NCBI GenBank assembly: GCA_022770665.1
Contig: JALEHL010000026.1
Coordinates: 1-53,786 of the forward strand
Source of the DNA: Bacillota bacterium
Lineage (GTDB): Bacteria; Bacillota; Clostridia; Peptostreptococcales; Anaerovoracaceae
Direction of reading: 5' to 3'
DNA length: 53,786 bases
Below are positions 1-8,067 of this stretch, one piece after another. The notes under the pieces are model-generated. The model had not been told where the DNA came from, searched no databases, and was given only the letters and a program-made list of their open reading frames with translations. The stretch's first letter is position 1. The number at the start of each line of letters is the position of its first letter. The position numbers and the translations under genes were made by a program.

Positions 1-90
1 ATTGCAATTGTTGCACTCCCTGCCGGAATTATCACCGCTGGATACATGAATGAAATTCAGAAGAATACAGAAAGAGAATGTGATAGTTAA
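1..90 (+). CDS. C-terminal end of a voltage-gated-type ion (probably K+) channel, partial
   Basis: Reading frame 1 is open from the window edge to a TAA at 88-90 and gives 29 residues. The segment VALPAGIITAGYMNEI resembles the end of the last pore-lining helix (S6) of bacterial 6TM potassium channels, where an ALPAGI(I/F) stretch closes the pore and leads into a short cytoplasmic tail. Only the tail is visible, so selectivity cannot be judged. The gene lies upstream of, and is probably transcriptionally separate from, the ileS T-box leader, whose promoter starts about 40 bases downstream. Confidence 0.55.
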   Translation: MAIVALPAGIITAGYMNEIQKNTERECDS

Positions 91-130
91 GGAAAGCAAA
101 GAATTACAAGCGGAAACTGCAAAGAAATCC

Positions 131-159
131 TTGACTTTCCGCCAATGGCAAAGTAGAAT
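131..159 (+). promoter_or_regulatory. sigma-A promoter of the ileS T-box transcript
   Basis: TTGACT (131-136) and TAGAAT (154-159) are separated by 17 bases and lie upstream of the T-box leader. Transcription would start at about 166. Confidence 0.7.
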
Positions 160-195
160 ATTATAGTACGTTTTTTACGTGCAGTAACTGAATCA

Positions 196-456
196 ACAGA
201 CGTTGAAGGAACCAGTAGCAGGATGTAAGAACCTTACAGAGAGCCGTCTGCGGGAGACGAGATGCGAAAGCCGGGAGAGAGGATTTTGCGAAGTACCCTG
301 TGGTGAGAGGACGGCGGTGAAGTCCATGTGAATATCACTCCGGAGTCTGACACGCTAATGAGAGGCGGCCTTGATGGAGGCGGCAACTAGGGTGGTCCCG
401 CGGTTAGGAATAATCGTCCCTAAATCAATTTTGATGTTGGTTTGGGGATTTTTTAT
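196..456 (+). promoter_or_regulatory. T-box riboswitch leader specific for tRNA-Ile
   Basis: The untranslated leader of ileS carries the T-box sequence AGGGTGGTCCCGCG at 389-402. Its TGGT (393-396) would pair with the ACCA end of uncharged tRNA, which fits the A discriminator of tRNA-Ile. In the Stem I region, GTGAATATCACTCC (329-342) presents ATC (334-336), an isoleucine codon, as the likely specifier. A terminator follows at 417-454. Known T-box logic is that uncharged tRNA-Ile stabilises the antiterminator so ileS is transcribed. The motif has C where the family consensus usually has A after TGGN. This leader accounts for the gene-free stretch 91-526. Confidence 0.92.
417..454 (+). terminator. 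regulated terminator of the ileS T-box
   Basis: TCCCTAAATC (417-426) can pair with GGTTTGGGGA (439-448), using two G-U pairs, and is followed by a run of T. The left arm lies just after the T-box sequence, as expected for the terminator alternative to the antiterminator. Confidence 0.8.
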
Positions 457-526
457 ATACCGGTAAACCAAAATCAGAACGTAAACTTATATTTAAGTAT
501 TTAGTACGAAAAGAAAGGAAAACAGA

Positions 527-3500
527 ATGTTCAAAAACTTATCAGAAAAGCCGGTTGCTGAAGTTCAGAACGAGCAAGTGGCGAAATGGAAAGAAGAAGA
601 CCTGCTGCATAAGTGCGTCTCTGCCAGAGAGGGTGCACCGTCATTTGTATTCTATGAAGGACCTCCGACTGCCAACGGCAAACCGGGTATTCATCACGTT
701 ATGGCAAGAACCCTGAAGGATTCCATCAACCGTTACAAGACCATGCAGGGTTATCAGGTAAAGAGAAAAGGCGGCTGGGATACCCACGGACTTCCGGTGG
801 AAATTGAAGTGGAAAAGCAGCTTGGATTCTCCGGCAAACAGGACATCGAAGCGTATGGCATCAAGGAATTCAATGAAAAATGCCGTGAATCCGTCTTCAC
901 TTATACAAACATGTGGACGGAAATGTCTGACCGTATGGCATACATGGCAGACATGGACAACCCGTACATCACCCTGGACAACGACTATATTGAAACAGGA
1001 TGGTGGATTTTAAAGCAGGCTTTCGACAAAGGTCTGATTTATGAAGGATATAAGATTCTGCCTTACTGCCCGAGATGCGGAACAGGTCTGGCTTCTCACG
1101 AAGTGGCACAGGGTTACAAGATGGTGAAAGTAAACACTCTGACCTGTAAATTCAAGAAAAAAGGGACAGACAACGAATACTTCCTTGCATGGACCACAAC
1201 GCCATGGACCCTTGCATCCAACATCGCACTGACCGTAGGACCGGACATTGACTACGTGAAAGTAAAGATGACTTCCGGAGATAACGAAGGAAACATTTTC
1301 TATGTATCCAAGGGTCTGGCTTCTAAGGTTCTCGGAAAGGACGAATACGAAGTTCTGGAAGAAATGAAGGGCCGCGACATGGAATACTGGGAATACGAAC
1401 AGCTGATGCCGTTCTGTGTTCCTGAAAAGAATAAAAATGCATTTATCGTAACCTGCATGGATTACGTTTCCACAGAAGACGGTACCGGCATTGTTCATAC
1501 CGCACCGGCTTTCGGTGAAGACGACTATCAGTGCGGACGGAAATACAATCTTGCCGTTCTGCAGCCGGTGGATGAAAGAGGATGCTATACAGAAACCCCG
1601 TGGAAAGGCCGTTTCGTGATGGAAGAAGGTCTTGACGTTGAAATCATCAAGTACCTGGCAGAAGGCGACAAGATTTATAAGAAAGAGAAACTCGAGCATA
1701 ACTATCCACACTGCTGGAGATGCGATACACCGCTGGTTTACTATGCGAAGCCTTCCTGGTACATTGAAATGTCCAAGCTGAAGGATCAGCTGGTTGCCAA
1801 CAACAACACCGTAAACTGGTATCCGGATTTTGTCGGTGAAAAACGTTTCGGAAACTGGCTGGCAGATGTGAAGGACTGGGCAATTTCCCGTTCCAGATAC
1901 TGGGGTACACCGATTCCAATCTGGAGATGTGAATGCGGTCATCTTCACTGCATCGGTTCCAGAAAAGAACTGGTGGAACTGGCCAATGAAGACATCGACG
2001 AAAGTATCGAACTGCACCGTCCGTATGTGGATGATGTGACCCTGACCTGTCCGGAATGCGGCAAGACCATGCACAGAATTCCGGAAGTCATGGACTGCTG
2101 GTTTGATTCCGGTTCCATGCCTTTTGCACAGTGGCACTATCCGTTTGAGCATAAGGAAGATTTCGATCAGCTGTTCCCGGCAGACTTTATCTGTGAAGGT
2201 ATCGACCAGACCAGAGGCTGGTTCTATTCTCTGATGGCGATTTCCACCATCGTAAAGGGATGTGCACCATACAAAAACGTACTGGTAAATGACCTGATTC
2301 TGGACAAAGAAGGAAAGAAGATGTCCAAGCATAAAGGAAACACGGTATCTCCGTTTGAAATGCTTGACAAGTACGGTGCTGATGCGACAAGATGGTATCT
2401 GCTTTCCGTTTCTCCGGCATGGACACCGACCAAGTTTGATGAGGAAGGATTGAAAGATGTGGTCAGCAAGTTCTTCGGAACCCTGCGGAATGTATATAAC
2501 TTCTTCGTTCTGTATTCCAACCAGGATGAGATCGATCCGCGGACACTGGATGTGCCGTATGCAGACCGTCCGGAACTGGACCGCTGGATCCTGTCCAAAT
2601 ACAACCAGCTGATCGCCGACGTGACCGAGTACATGGATTCCTATGATCATATGAAGACGGTGCGTGCCATCACAGACTTTGTGGTGGAGGATCTGTCCAA
2701 CTGGTATATCCGCCGGGCAAGAAGACGGTTCTTCGCAGAGGAACTGACGGAAGATAAGAAGAGTGCATATGCAACCACCTATGAAGTGCTGGTTGGTGTA
2801 GCGAAGCTGATCGCACCGATTGCGCCGTTTATTTCCGATGAGATCTACACGAATCTGACCGGGGAAGATACGGTCCATGTTGCATACTTCCCGAAGGCAG
2901 ACATGGATCTGGTGGACAAGAGTGTCGAAGAAAGAATGGATCTGGTCAGAGCCCTGGTGGCTCTGGGCCGCGGCACCCGGGAAAAAGAGAAGATCAAGGT
3001 CAGACAGCCGCTGTCGGAAGTACTGGTGGACGGCAAGTATGAGGCCGTGATCGGCGATCTGACAGATCTGATAAAAGAGGAACTGAATGTAAAACAGGTT
3101 GTTTTTGAAAAGGATCTGGAAAAATATATGAACTTTGCGCTGAAGCCGAACTTCAAGGTTGCAGGTCCGGCGCTTGGAGGCAGAATCAAATCCTTCGGCG
3201 GTGCACTGGCGAAGGCGGATGCCGCTTCACTGGTTGCCGCGCTGGAAGCGGACGGAAAGGCGGTCATTGATCTGGACGGTGAACCGTTTGAAGTGGAGAA
3301 GGACTTCGTAGACATCCGTATCAGTGCAAAGGACGGATTCGCGGTGGCGATGGAAAACAATATCTTCACCATCCTGGATACAACGCTGACAGAAGATCTG
3401 ATCGACGAAGGTCTGGCCAGAGAACTGATCTCCAAGGTGCAGCAGATGCGGAAACAGAAAGATTTCGAAATGATGGATCACATCGTGATCACGATCGAAG

Positions 3501-3655
3501 CCGATGATGAAGTAAAAGCAGCGGCGGAGAAGCATCGCGAATATATCATGAAGGAGACGCTGGCCGTGGAAATCGCAGAAGCGGCTGCGTCTGCGGATCT
3601 GGATCAATTTGATCTGAACGGGCACAAGACCGGTATCGATGTAACGCGGGTATAA
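527..3655 (+). CDS. ileS: isoleucyl-tRNA synthetase
   Basis: Class I aminoacyl-tRNA synthetase that charges tRNA-Ile in the cytoplasm. The HIGH-type signature appears as PPTANGKPGIHH around residues 46-57 and the KMSKS motif as KKMSKH around 597-602. Between them lies the CP1 editing domain; the C-terminal half is the anticodon-binding region. At 1042 residues it is longer than the roughly 920-residue E. coli type and resembles the longer, eukaryote-like IleRS2 group found in many Clostridia; members of that group are often naturally less sensitive to mupirocin, which is inference here. CxxC pairs (CPRCG, CPECG) suggest zinc sites. AAAGGAAAA precedes the ATG. It is controlled by the T-box upstream and followed by a hairpin. 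Confidence 0.97.
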   Translation: MFKNLSEKPVAEVQNEQVAKWKEEDLLHKCVSAREGAPSFVFYEGPPTANGKPGIHHVMARTLKDSINRYKTMQGYQVKRKGGWDTHGLPVEIEVEKQLGFSGKQDIEAYGIKEFNEKCRESVFTYTNMWTEMSDRMAYMADMDNPYITLDNDYIETGWWILKQAFDKGLIYEGYKILPYCPRCGTGLASHEVAQGYKMVKVNTLTCKFKKKGTDNEYFLAWTTTPWTLASNIALTVGPDIDYVKVKMTSGDNEGNIFYVSKGLASKVLGKDEYEVLEEMKGRDMEYWEYEQLMPFCVPEKNKNAFIVTCMDYVSTEDGTGIVHTAPAFGEDDYQCGRKYNLAVLQPVDERGCYTETPWKGRFVMEEGLDVEIIKYLAEGDKIYKKEKLEHNYPHCWRCDTPLVYYAKPSWYIEMSKLKDQLVANNNTVNWYPDFVGEKRFGNWLADVKDWAISRSRYWGTPIPIWRCECGHLHCIGSRKELVELANEDIDESIELHRPYVDDVTLTCPECGKTMHRIPEVMDCWFDSGSMPFAQWHYPFEHKEDFDQLFPADFICEGIDQTRGWFYSLMAISTIVKGCAPYKNVLVNDLILDKEGKKMSKHKGNTVSPFEMLDKYGADATRWYLLSVSPAWTPTKFDEEGLKDVVSKFFGTLRNVYNFFVLYSNQDEIDPRTLDVPYADRPELDRWILSKYNQLIADVTEYMDSYDHMKTVRAITDFVVEDLSNWYIRRARRRFFAEELTEDKKSAYATTYEVLVGVAKLIAPIAPFISDEIYTNLTGEDTVHVAYFPKADMDLVDKSVEERMDLVRALVALGRGTREKEKIKVRQPLSEVLVDGKYEAVIGDLTDLIKEELNVKQVVFEKDLEKYMNFALKPNFKVAGPALGGRIKSFGGALAKADAASLVAALEADGKAVIDLDGEPFEVEKDFVDIRISAKDGFAVAMENNIFTILDTTLTEDLIDEGLARELISKVQQMRKQKDFEMMDHIVITIEADDEVKAAAEKHREYIMKETLAVEIAEAAASADLDQFDLNGHKTGIDVTRV

Positions 3656-3697
3656 CACGCCCGGCTGCTCGCGATGAACCGGAAACTGAAATAAAAG

Positions 3698-3750
3698 AAT
3701 CCCCTGGGCGGGAGCTCTGTGAACAGAGGCGCCTGTTCAGGGGATTTGCT
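3698..3750 (+). terminator. hairpin after ileS
   Basis: AATCCCCTG (3698-3706) pairs with CAGGGGATT (3739-3747), with a further internal stem around CAGAGG/CTCTG. The T tail is short, so termination may be partial and rlmN may be read through. Confidence 0.6.
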
Positions 3751-3785
3751 ATAGATAATCCGGCGGGAAAGGACTGTTTGGTAAA

Positions 3786-4868
3786 ATGGTAAACCTGAAA
3801 GACCTGCAGCTGCAGGAACTGGAAAACTTCATAAAGAATCTGGGAGAACCGAAATTTCGGGCGAAGCAGATCTTCCGATGGATGTATCAGGACTGCGGAT
3901 CCGGCGCAGAAGCCAGACCAGGCGGTGTGACAGCTTTCAGCCAGATGACCAATGTCCCGAAATCACTGCGTGAGAAACTTTCGGAATGTGCGGACCTGGG
4001 GATCCTTACACCGTTGCAGGTACAGATATCCAGGATGGACGGCACCCGGAAGTATCTTTTCGGGCTGGAAGACGGAAATGCCATTGAAAGTGTTTTCATG
4101 AAGTATAAATACGGGAACTCTATCTGTGTTTCCTCCCAGGCCGGCTGCCGCATGGGATGCAAATTCTGTGCATCCGGCATGGACGGGCTCCGCCGGAACC
4201 TGACACCGGGAGAGATCATCGGCCAGATTCTGGCGGCAGAGAAAGATACCGGCGAAAAGATCCGTCATGTGGTGGTGATGGGGACCGGTGAACCGTTCGA
4301 CAACTACCAGAACCTGTCAGCATTTCTCCGGCTGCTGCATGATCCGGACGGGCTGAATCTGAGCTGGCGGAACGTGACAGTATCCACCTGCGGCATTGTG
4401 CCCGGCATTAGAGATTTTGCGGAGGATTTCCCGCAGGTGAACCTGGCTATCTCACTGCACGCGCCAAATGACCAGATCCGGTCCTCTATGATGCCGGTGA
4501 GCAGGGCTTACCCGATGGATCAGCTGCTCGATGCATGCAGAGACTACACGAAAAAGACATCCCGCCGGATCACCTTTGAATACACCCTGGTGAATGGCGT
4601 GAACGATCAGATGATCCATGCCCGGGAACTGGCGGAGAGACTTAGAGGAATGCTCTGCCATGTGAATCTGATTCCCCTGAATGCGGTGAAGGAAAGCGGG
4701 ATGCATACGACCTCCAGAAAAGATGTGCAGCAGTTTCAGGCATTTCTTGAAAAAAAAGGGGTTCCTGCGACGATTCGCCGGGAACTGGGGGATGATATTG
4801 ATGGTGCATGCGGGCAGCTTCGGCTGAATCAGTGCAGAAAAGGTGGAAAAGAACAAAAAGAATTCTGA
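3786..4868 (+). CDS. rlmN: dual-specificity 23S rRNA A2503 / tRNA A37 C2-methyltransferase RlmN
   Basis: Radical SAM methyltransferase that puts a C2 methyl on A2503 of 23S rRNA and A37 of some tRNAs. The [4Fe-4S] motif CRMGCKFC supplies Cys121, Cys125 and Cys128. Cys114 (in CVSSQ) and Cys342 (in GACGQL) correspond to the two extra conserved cysteines of RlmN: Cys342 matches the methyl-carrying cysteine and Cys114 the resolving one. Length (360 residues) is normal for the family. Absence of a Cfr-type pattern and the neighbourhood of housekeeping genes favour RlmN over the resistance enzyme Cfr. The ribosome site is a weak GGAAAGG about 13 bases upstream of ATG, so the start is slightly uncertain. 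Confidence 0.95.
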   Translation: MVNLKDLQLQELENFIKNLGEPKFRAKQIFRWMYQDCGSGAEARPGGVTAFSQMTNVPKSLREKLSECADLGILTPLQVQISRMDGTRKYLFGLEDGNAIESVFMKYKYGNSICVSSQAGCRMGCKFCASGMDGLRRNLTPGEIIGQILAAEKDTGEKIRHVVVMGTGEPFDNYQNLSAFLRLLHDPDGLNLSWRNVTVSTCGIVPGIRDFAEDFPQVNLAISLHAPNDQIRSSMMPVSRAYPMDQLLDACRDYTKKTSRRITFEYTLVNGVNDQMIHARELAERLRGMLCHVNLIPLNAVKESGMHTTSRKDVQQFQAFLEKKGVPATIRRELGDDIDGACGQLRLNQCRKGGKEQKEF

Positions 4869-4876
4869 TTTACCCG

Positions 4877-4905
4877 TTGAATTGGAGCGGGATTTATTAT
4901 ATAAT
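4877..4905 (+). promoter_or_regulatory. sigma-A promoter for the small P-loop gene
   Basis: TTGAAT (4877-4882), 17 bases, TATAAT (4900-4905), directly after the rlmN stop codon. Confidence 0.75.
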
Positions 4906-4957
4906 GAAAAAAATGCTCAACATCCTGTGAGCGAGAGAAACTTAGGAGGCGATTACT

Positions 4958-5380
4958 ATGGTGAAATTATTAGTAGGACATAAAGGCAGCGGAAAGACGA
5001 AACAGATGATCGACCTTGCGAACAGCACAGTGGAGAACAGCAAGGGCAGTGTCATTTTTATCAATAAGAACCACAGACTGATGTATGATCTGAAATACAG
5101 AATCAGAGTCATCTGCATGGAAGATTTTGAACATATTACCAACTGCGATGAATATATCGGTTTCCTGTACGGCATTATCAGCTCCGATCATGATATCGAA
5201 ACGGTTTTCATCGACAGTATTCTGAAGCATGCTGACTTCAAGATCAGCGACCTGCCGGAATTCATTGAAAGACTGAAAGATATCTCTAAAAATTACGGAA
5301 TGGAGTTTGTAGTCAGCGTCAGTGCGGAAAAAGAAGAAATGATCGGTGTGAACTTTGACGGCTGCGAGATCCTGAACTAA
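4958..5380 (+). CDS. small P-loop NTPase-like protein of unknown function
   Basis: A 140-residue protein whose N-terminus VGHKGSGKT (residues 6-14) is a clear Walker A motif. A beta-strand ETVFIDSI near residue 85-92 could serve as Walker B. There is no membrane segment or signal peptide. Clostridial proteins of this size and start are sometimes automatically labelled as twitching-motility (PilT-like), but the protein is far too short for PilT and lacks its C-terminal motor elements. It has its own consensus promoter, an AGGAGG ribosome site and a strong terminator, so it is a single-gene unit. Function is not recognised; nucleotide binding is the only safe statement. Confidence 0.85.
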   Translation: MVKLLVGHKGSGKTKQMIDLANSTVENSKGSVIFINKNHRLMYDLKYRIRVICMEDFEHITNCDEYIGFLYGIISSDHDIETVFIDSILKHADFKISDLPEFIERLKDISKNYGMEFVVSVSAEKEEMIGVNFDGCEILN

Positions 5381-5409
5381 CGAAACTGCTGAATGGACTG
5401 CTTTATTTT

Positions 5410-5442
5410 GGCGATGGTTTTTCCATCGCCAGTTTTCGTTTT
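5410..5442 (+). terminator. Rho-independent terminator after the P-loop gene
   Basis: GGCGATGG and CCATCGCC (5410-5430) form a perfect 8-bp stem around a T-rich loop, followed by AGTTTTCGTTTT. Confidence 0.85.
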
Positions 5443-5457
5443 AAGGAGAAAAACAAT

Positions 5458-6132
5458 ATGCGATCAGAAGAGGTAGAGAAATCCGGCCGTCCGATCACGC
5501 TGGAAACCATCGGAAAAGCTCTGGCCGGGCGTGCTGTCGGATCTGTGGATAAAAGAAAGTATTTCAGTGTGATGATCCTGCTGGTTTCAGGGAAAAACGG
5601 AGAGCTGTCCTTCCTTTTTGAACAGCGATCCGAAAAAATGAAAACCCAGCCGGGAGATGTCTGCCTGCCGGGCGGCAGGGTGGAAGAAGGGGAAACTCCT
5701 CTGGAATGCGCCCTGCGGGAAACCTGGGAAGAAACAGGAATCGGCAGGAATGAAATTAAGATTCTGGGTCAGTTTGACACCTTATATGGAATTGGAGATA
5801 TTACGTTATATACTTTTGCTGGTGCCGTAGAAGAAGAAACGCTGCAGCATCTCCATCTTAATCCGGCAGAAGTCGAGAAAGTATTTACCGTTCCATATCA
5901 GTTCTTCCTGGATGCACAGCCGATCCGATTCACGTACGATATCGTGCAGAATACAGAAAAATTTCCCTATGAGGAAGCAGGAATACGGCGGGATTATAAA
6001 TGGAGAAAAGAGAAAAAAACAATGCTCATCTATCACTATGGGGACGGGAAAGCTCGTCAGATTATCTGGGGCATGACAGGAAAGATCATCAGCCGCTTTG
6101 TCAGCGAAATGGAAGCTGCTGCGGTGCTGTGA
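5458..6132 (+). CDS. Nudix hydrolase, coenzyme A pyrophosphatase-like
   Basis: The Nudix box reads GRVEEGE, seven residues, then RETWEETGI (about residues 77-99), matching GX5EX7REUXEEXGU except for Thr at the first hydrophobic U position. Just upstream, EQRSEKMKTQPGDVCLPGG fits the second motif of the CoA-pyrophosphatase (NudL/UPF0035) group, whose members cut CoA and derivatives to 3',5'-ADP and phosphopantetheine. Length (224 residues) also fits. The C-terminus DGKARQIIWGMTGKII is typical of the same group. AAGGAG lies at good distance from the ATG. The gene converges with the barstar gene on the other strand, 31 bases away. Confidence 0.88.
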   Translation: MRSEEVEKSGRPITLETIGKALAGRAVGSVDKRKYFSVMILLVSGKNGELSFLFEQRSEKMKTQPGDVCLPGGRVEEGETPLECALRETWEETGIGRNEIKILGQFDTLYGIGDITLYTFAGAVEEETLQHLHLNPAEVEKVFTVPYQFFLDAQPIRFTYDIVQNTEKFPYEEAGIRRDYKWRKEKKTMLIYHYGDGKARQIIWGMTGKIISRFVSEMEAAAVL

Positions 6133-6162
6133 CCTTTCCGTTGTCTGTTTCCCTTCGTATGG

Positions 6163-6456
6163 CTACAGTTCACTTTCTTCAAATTCCAGAGAAAGGTTGT
6201 AATTCTCATCCAGGCTGTCATTGATGACACGAAGAATCCGCTGCCAGTCCCGGCCCAGATTGGATTCCAGAATTTCTGCGCCGAGAACGCGCAGGGTAGT
6301 AAAGCTCGAAATCGTGGTCAGCGCATCGTGCAGGGCATCCAGATTGGATCCCATAACCAGTCCCGGCGGAAGCTGGGAGCGGACCGCCTCGAAGAATTCC
6401 TCACGGGAGGTAATCAGGCTGCCGTCAATCAGGATGGTCTGTATTTCTTTCATCAT
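6163..6456 (-). CDS. barstar-type ribonuclease inhibitor
   Basis: The 97-residue protein contains the barstar core: an N-terminal strand ending in IDGSLITSREEFF, then the helix and loop with GSNLDALHDALT. In barstar the equivalent region (GENLDALWDCLT) carries Asp35 and Asp39, which plug the barnase active site; both aspartates are kept here (NLD and HD). The Trp and Cys of that loop are replaced. The gene starts nine bases after the stop of a barnase-type RNase on the same strand, so the two form a toxin-inhibitor operon. It has no signal peptide, so it should stay in the cytoplasm and protect the producer before export of the RNase. Confidence 0.9.
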   Translation of the reverse strand: MMKEIQTILIDGSLITSREEFFEAVRSQLPPGLVMGSNLDALHDALTTISSFTTLRVLGAEILESNLGRDWQRILRVINDSLDENYNLSLEFEESEL

Positions 6457-6465
6457 GGTTTCTGC

Positions 6466-6948
6466 CTACTCCTCTCCGTACAGCAGTGTGAAGGATTCAT
6501 AATGATCCGCTGTGTAATAGATCAGCCCGTCGCTGGAAAAAACAAGCCGTTCGGCGCCCCGGCTGTCAGCGCCGAGCGTATTGATGTCACATTCGTAATA
6601 AGTGCGCCCGTCTTTTTCCGGAAGGGTTCCTTCATAGTTTCCGAACCGGTCTCCTCCGATGCACTTTCCGGGTGCGTAGGGCTCCAGAGAACCGCCTTCC
6701 CAGCCCAGATCACGGGCTTCTTTTTTTGTGATAAAGTTCTGCGGAAGCTGCCCGTAGGCAATGAGGTATGCCGACACATCTTCCGCAGAGGTGTAACTGC
6801 CGTTCTGATCGGGCAGTTCTGCTGCCGGGCCTGTTTCATTCTGCAGTCCGGCACCGGTCTGTCCTGCAGATCCGCAGGCGGCCAGCAAGGTAAAAAGCAG
6901 AAGAAGCACAGTCAGAAGTGACAGCTTCTTTAATGTCGATTTTTTCAT
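6466..6948 (-). CDS. barnase-type (N1/T1 family) ribonuclease lipoprotein
   Basis: A 160-residue precursor with a lipoprotein signal peptide: lysines, a hydrophobic stretch and a LAAC lipobox with Cys25. After a roughly 25-residue linker the RNase domain begins near LPQNFITKKEA and aligns by eye with barnase across its length. The catalytic set is present: Lys in ITKKEA (barnase Lys27), Glu in YECDIN (Glu73), two Arg in SRGAERL (Arg83, Arg87) and His in TADHYESF (His102). It should be an active guanyl-preferring RNase on the outer face of the membrane. Lipid anchoring is unusual, since classical barnase is freely secreted. The barstar gene follows directly; a consensus promoter precedes it. 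Confidence 0.92.
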   Translation of the reverse strand: MKKSTLKKLSLLTVLLLLFTLLAACGSAGQTGAGLQNETGPAAELPDQNGSYTSAEDVSAYLIAYGQLPQNFITKKEARDLGWEGGSLEPYAPGKCIGGDRFGNYEGTLPEKDGRTYYECDINTLGADSRGAERLVFSSDGLIYYTADHYESFTLLYGEE

Positions 6949-6977
6949 TTTCCTGTCCTTTCTTTTTCTTTAGTTCT

Positions 6978-7006
6978 ATTCTACAGAATGCGCATCCGTT
7001 TGTCAA
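6978..7006 (-). promoter_or_regulatory. sigma-A promoter of the barnase-barstar operon
   Basis: On the minus strand TTGACA (7006-7001) is followed after exactly 17 bases by TAGAAT (6983-6978), about 30 bases upstream of the RNase ATG. A perfect -35 suggests substantial basal expression. Confidence 0.8.
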
Positions 7007-7128
7007 TGAAGCCTAAAAGATGGCAGGGACGCCAGATTTTGAGGGGTAGGCACGGGCGGGAAAGGGCGTTATAGTAGAAGAGTCTTCTGAAGACAAGACG
7101 AATAGAAATGCCATGAAAGGAGACTGTT

Positions 7129-7812
7129 ATGAAAAGGAAAATGATGGGTGCAGTACTGAGCGCCATGGTAGTGCTGGGTGCATGCGGAAATGCAATGGCC
7201 ATGGAGGCAGGTGCAGCAGAAAGAGAGGGAAGCCGCTGGAATGTTTCTGGCATGAGGGGTTTCTTCTCAAAATATATCTGCGCGGCAGGTATATGGCAGC
7301 CGGGTTCTTCCGGCAGTGTTACAATTCCGGGAACGCAGAGACCTGGATCAGAAAGCGGATCGGAGTCCGGCGAAACCGCTGGTCAGGAAACCGGTCAGGG
7401 ATCCGGCGCGATCTCCGGTCAGGTGCAGAGCGGAACCAGGCAGGCACAGGTCGTGCAGCTTGTGAACAGAGAAAGAAATGCGGCAGGACTGGAAAGCCTT
7501 GCTTCCGACAGCCAGCTGGCGGCTGTCGCGCAGAAGAAAGCGGAAGATATGGCGAAAAACGGGTATTTCTCCCATACTTCTCCGACTTACGGTTCAGCCT
7601 TTGACATGCTTAAGGCAGCCGGTATCTCTTACCGGACAGCAGGTGAGAATATCGCGAAAGGCCAGAAGAACGCGGAAGCGGTAATGAACGGCTGGATGAA
7701 TTCCGCCGGACACCGGTCAAATATTCTGAGCAGCAGCTATTCCCGAATCGGTGTGGGATATGCTGAGGATAAAAACGGAACACCGCTGTGGGTACAGATT
7801 TTCGCAGGATAA
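7129..7812 (+). CDS. secreted CAP (SCP/PR1-like) domain protein
   Basis: The 227-residue protein has an N-terminal signal sequence (MKRKMMGAVLSAMVVLGAC); either lipidation at Cys19 or cleavage after AMA near residue 25 is possible. Residues about 60-105 are a low-complexity Gly/Ser/Glu/Gln linker. The C-terminal domain (about 108-227) is a bacterial CAP domain: VVQLVNRERNAAGL, then the metal-site region YFSHTSPTYGSAFDML, GENIAKG and MNSAGHRSNILSSSYSRIGVG. The His of FSHTSP and of AGHRSN with the Glu of GENI form the family's central cavity. CAP proteins of this type occur on many clostridial surfaces and spores; biochemical function is generally unknown. It diverges from the barnase operon and ends at a strong terminator. 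Confidence 0.9.
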   Translation: MKRKMMGAVLSAMVVLGACGNAMAMEAGAAEREGSRWNVSGMRGFFSKYICAAGIWQPGSSGSVTIPGTQRPGSESGSESGETAGQETGQGSGAISGQVQSGTRQAQVVQLVNRERNAAGLESLASDSQLAAVAQKKAEDMAKNGYFSHTSPTYGSAFDMLKAAGISYRTAGENIAKGQKNAEAVMNGWMNSAGHRSNILSSSYSRIGVGYAEDKNGTPLWVQIFAG

Positions 7813-7852
7813 AAAACGAAGTCGGGCAGAAGTGCGGAAAGCGGCGGTTAAG

Positions 7853-7905
7853 AAAAAGCCTGCAGAGCGGGGAAAAGTTTTTCCCGCCCTGCGGCTTTTT
7901 CGGGT
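7853..7905 (+). terminator. Rho-independent terminator after the CAP gene
   Basis: AAAAAGCC plus a GC-rich inner stem (GCGGG / CCCGC) pairs with GGCTTTTT ending at 7900, followed by CGGGTTTTT. Confidence 0.8.
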
Positions 7906-8006
7906 TTTTGAAAAAGGCCCGGAAGAAAAAGCGAAAAAAGCGACTGAAGATAAGAAATATTAGACATTCGCGAAAAAATAGACTTTCCCTTTTGGCATAT
8001 TTGTAT

Positions 8007-8042
8007 TATAATATGGAAGATATCACTAATATCACAAATATC
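8007..8042 (+). promoter_or_regulatory. -10 element and triple ATATC repeat before the BMP operon
   Basis: TATAAT at 8007-8012 is a good -10, but no convincing -35 lies 16-18 bases upstream (TTTCCC at 7984-7989 is weak). Directly downstream, three copies of (A/G)ATATC sit at 9-bp steps (8019-8024, 8028-8033, 8037-8042) in the leader. They may be an operator or chance AT-rich sequence. Confidence 0.4.
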
Positions 8043-8067
8043 GAGTAATTCTTTTAGGAGGGAAAAA

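Noticed and set aside
1010-2878. Long open frame on the minus strand opposite ileS (over 600 codons)
   Set aside because: It is the mirror of strongly coding ileS sequence, has no ribosome site and its protein is Cys/His/Arg-rich with no recognisable domain.
2923-2929. TGTCGAA heptamer in ileS (also 38744-38750 in the MarR gene, and its complement at 40326) as Spo0A sites
   Set aside because: Single heptamers inside genes or between convergent genes; several are expected by chance in a window of this size. Only the phased array at 45577-45653 stands out.
3786-4868. Cfr-type antibiotic resistance methyltransferase
   Set aside because: Sequence features and housekeeping context fit RlmN; the gene has no mobile-element surroundings.
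7963-8067. Purine riboswitch before the nucleoside importer
   Set aside because: The leader is too short and no conserved junction or paired loops are visible.
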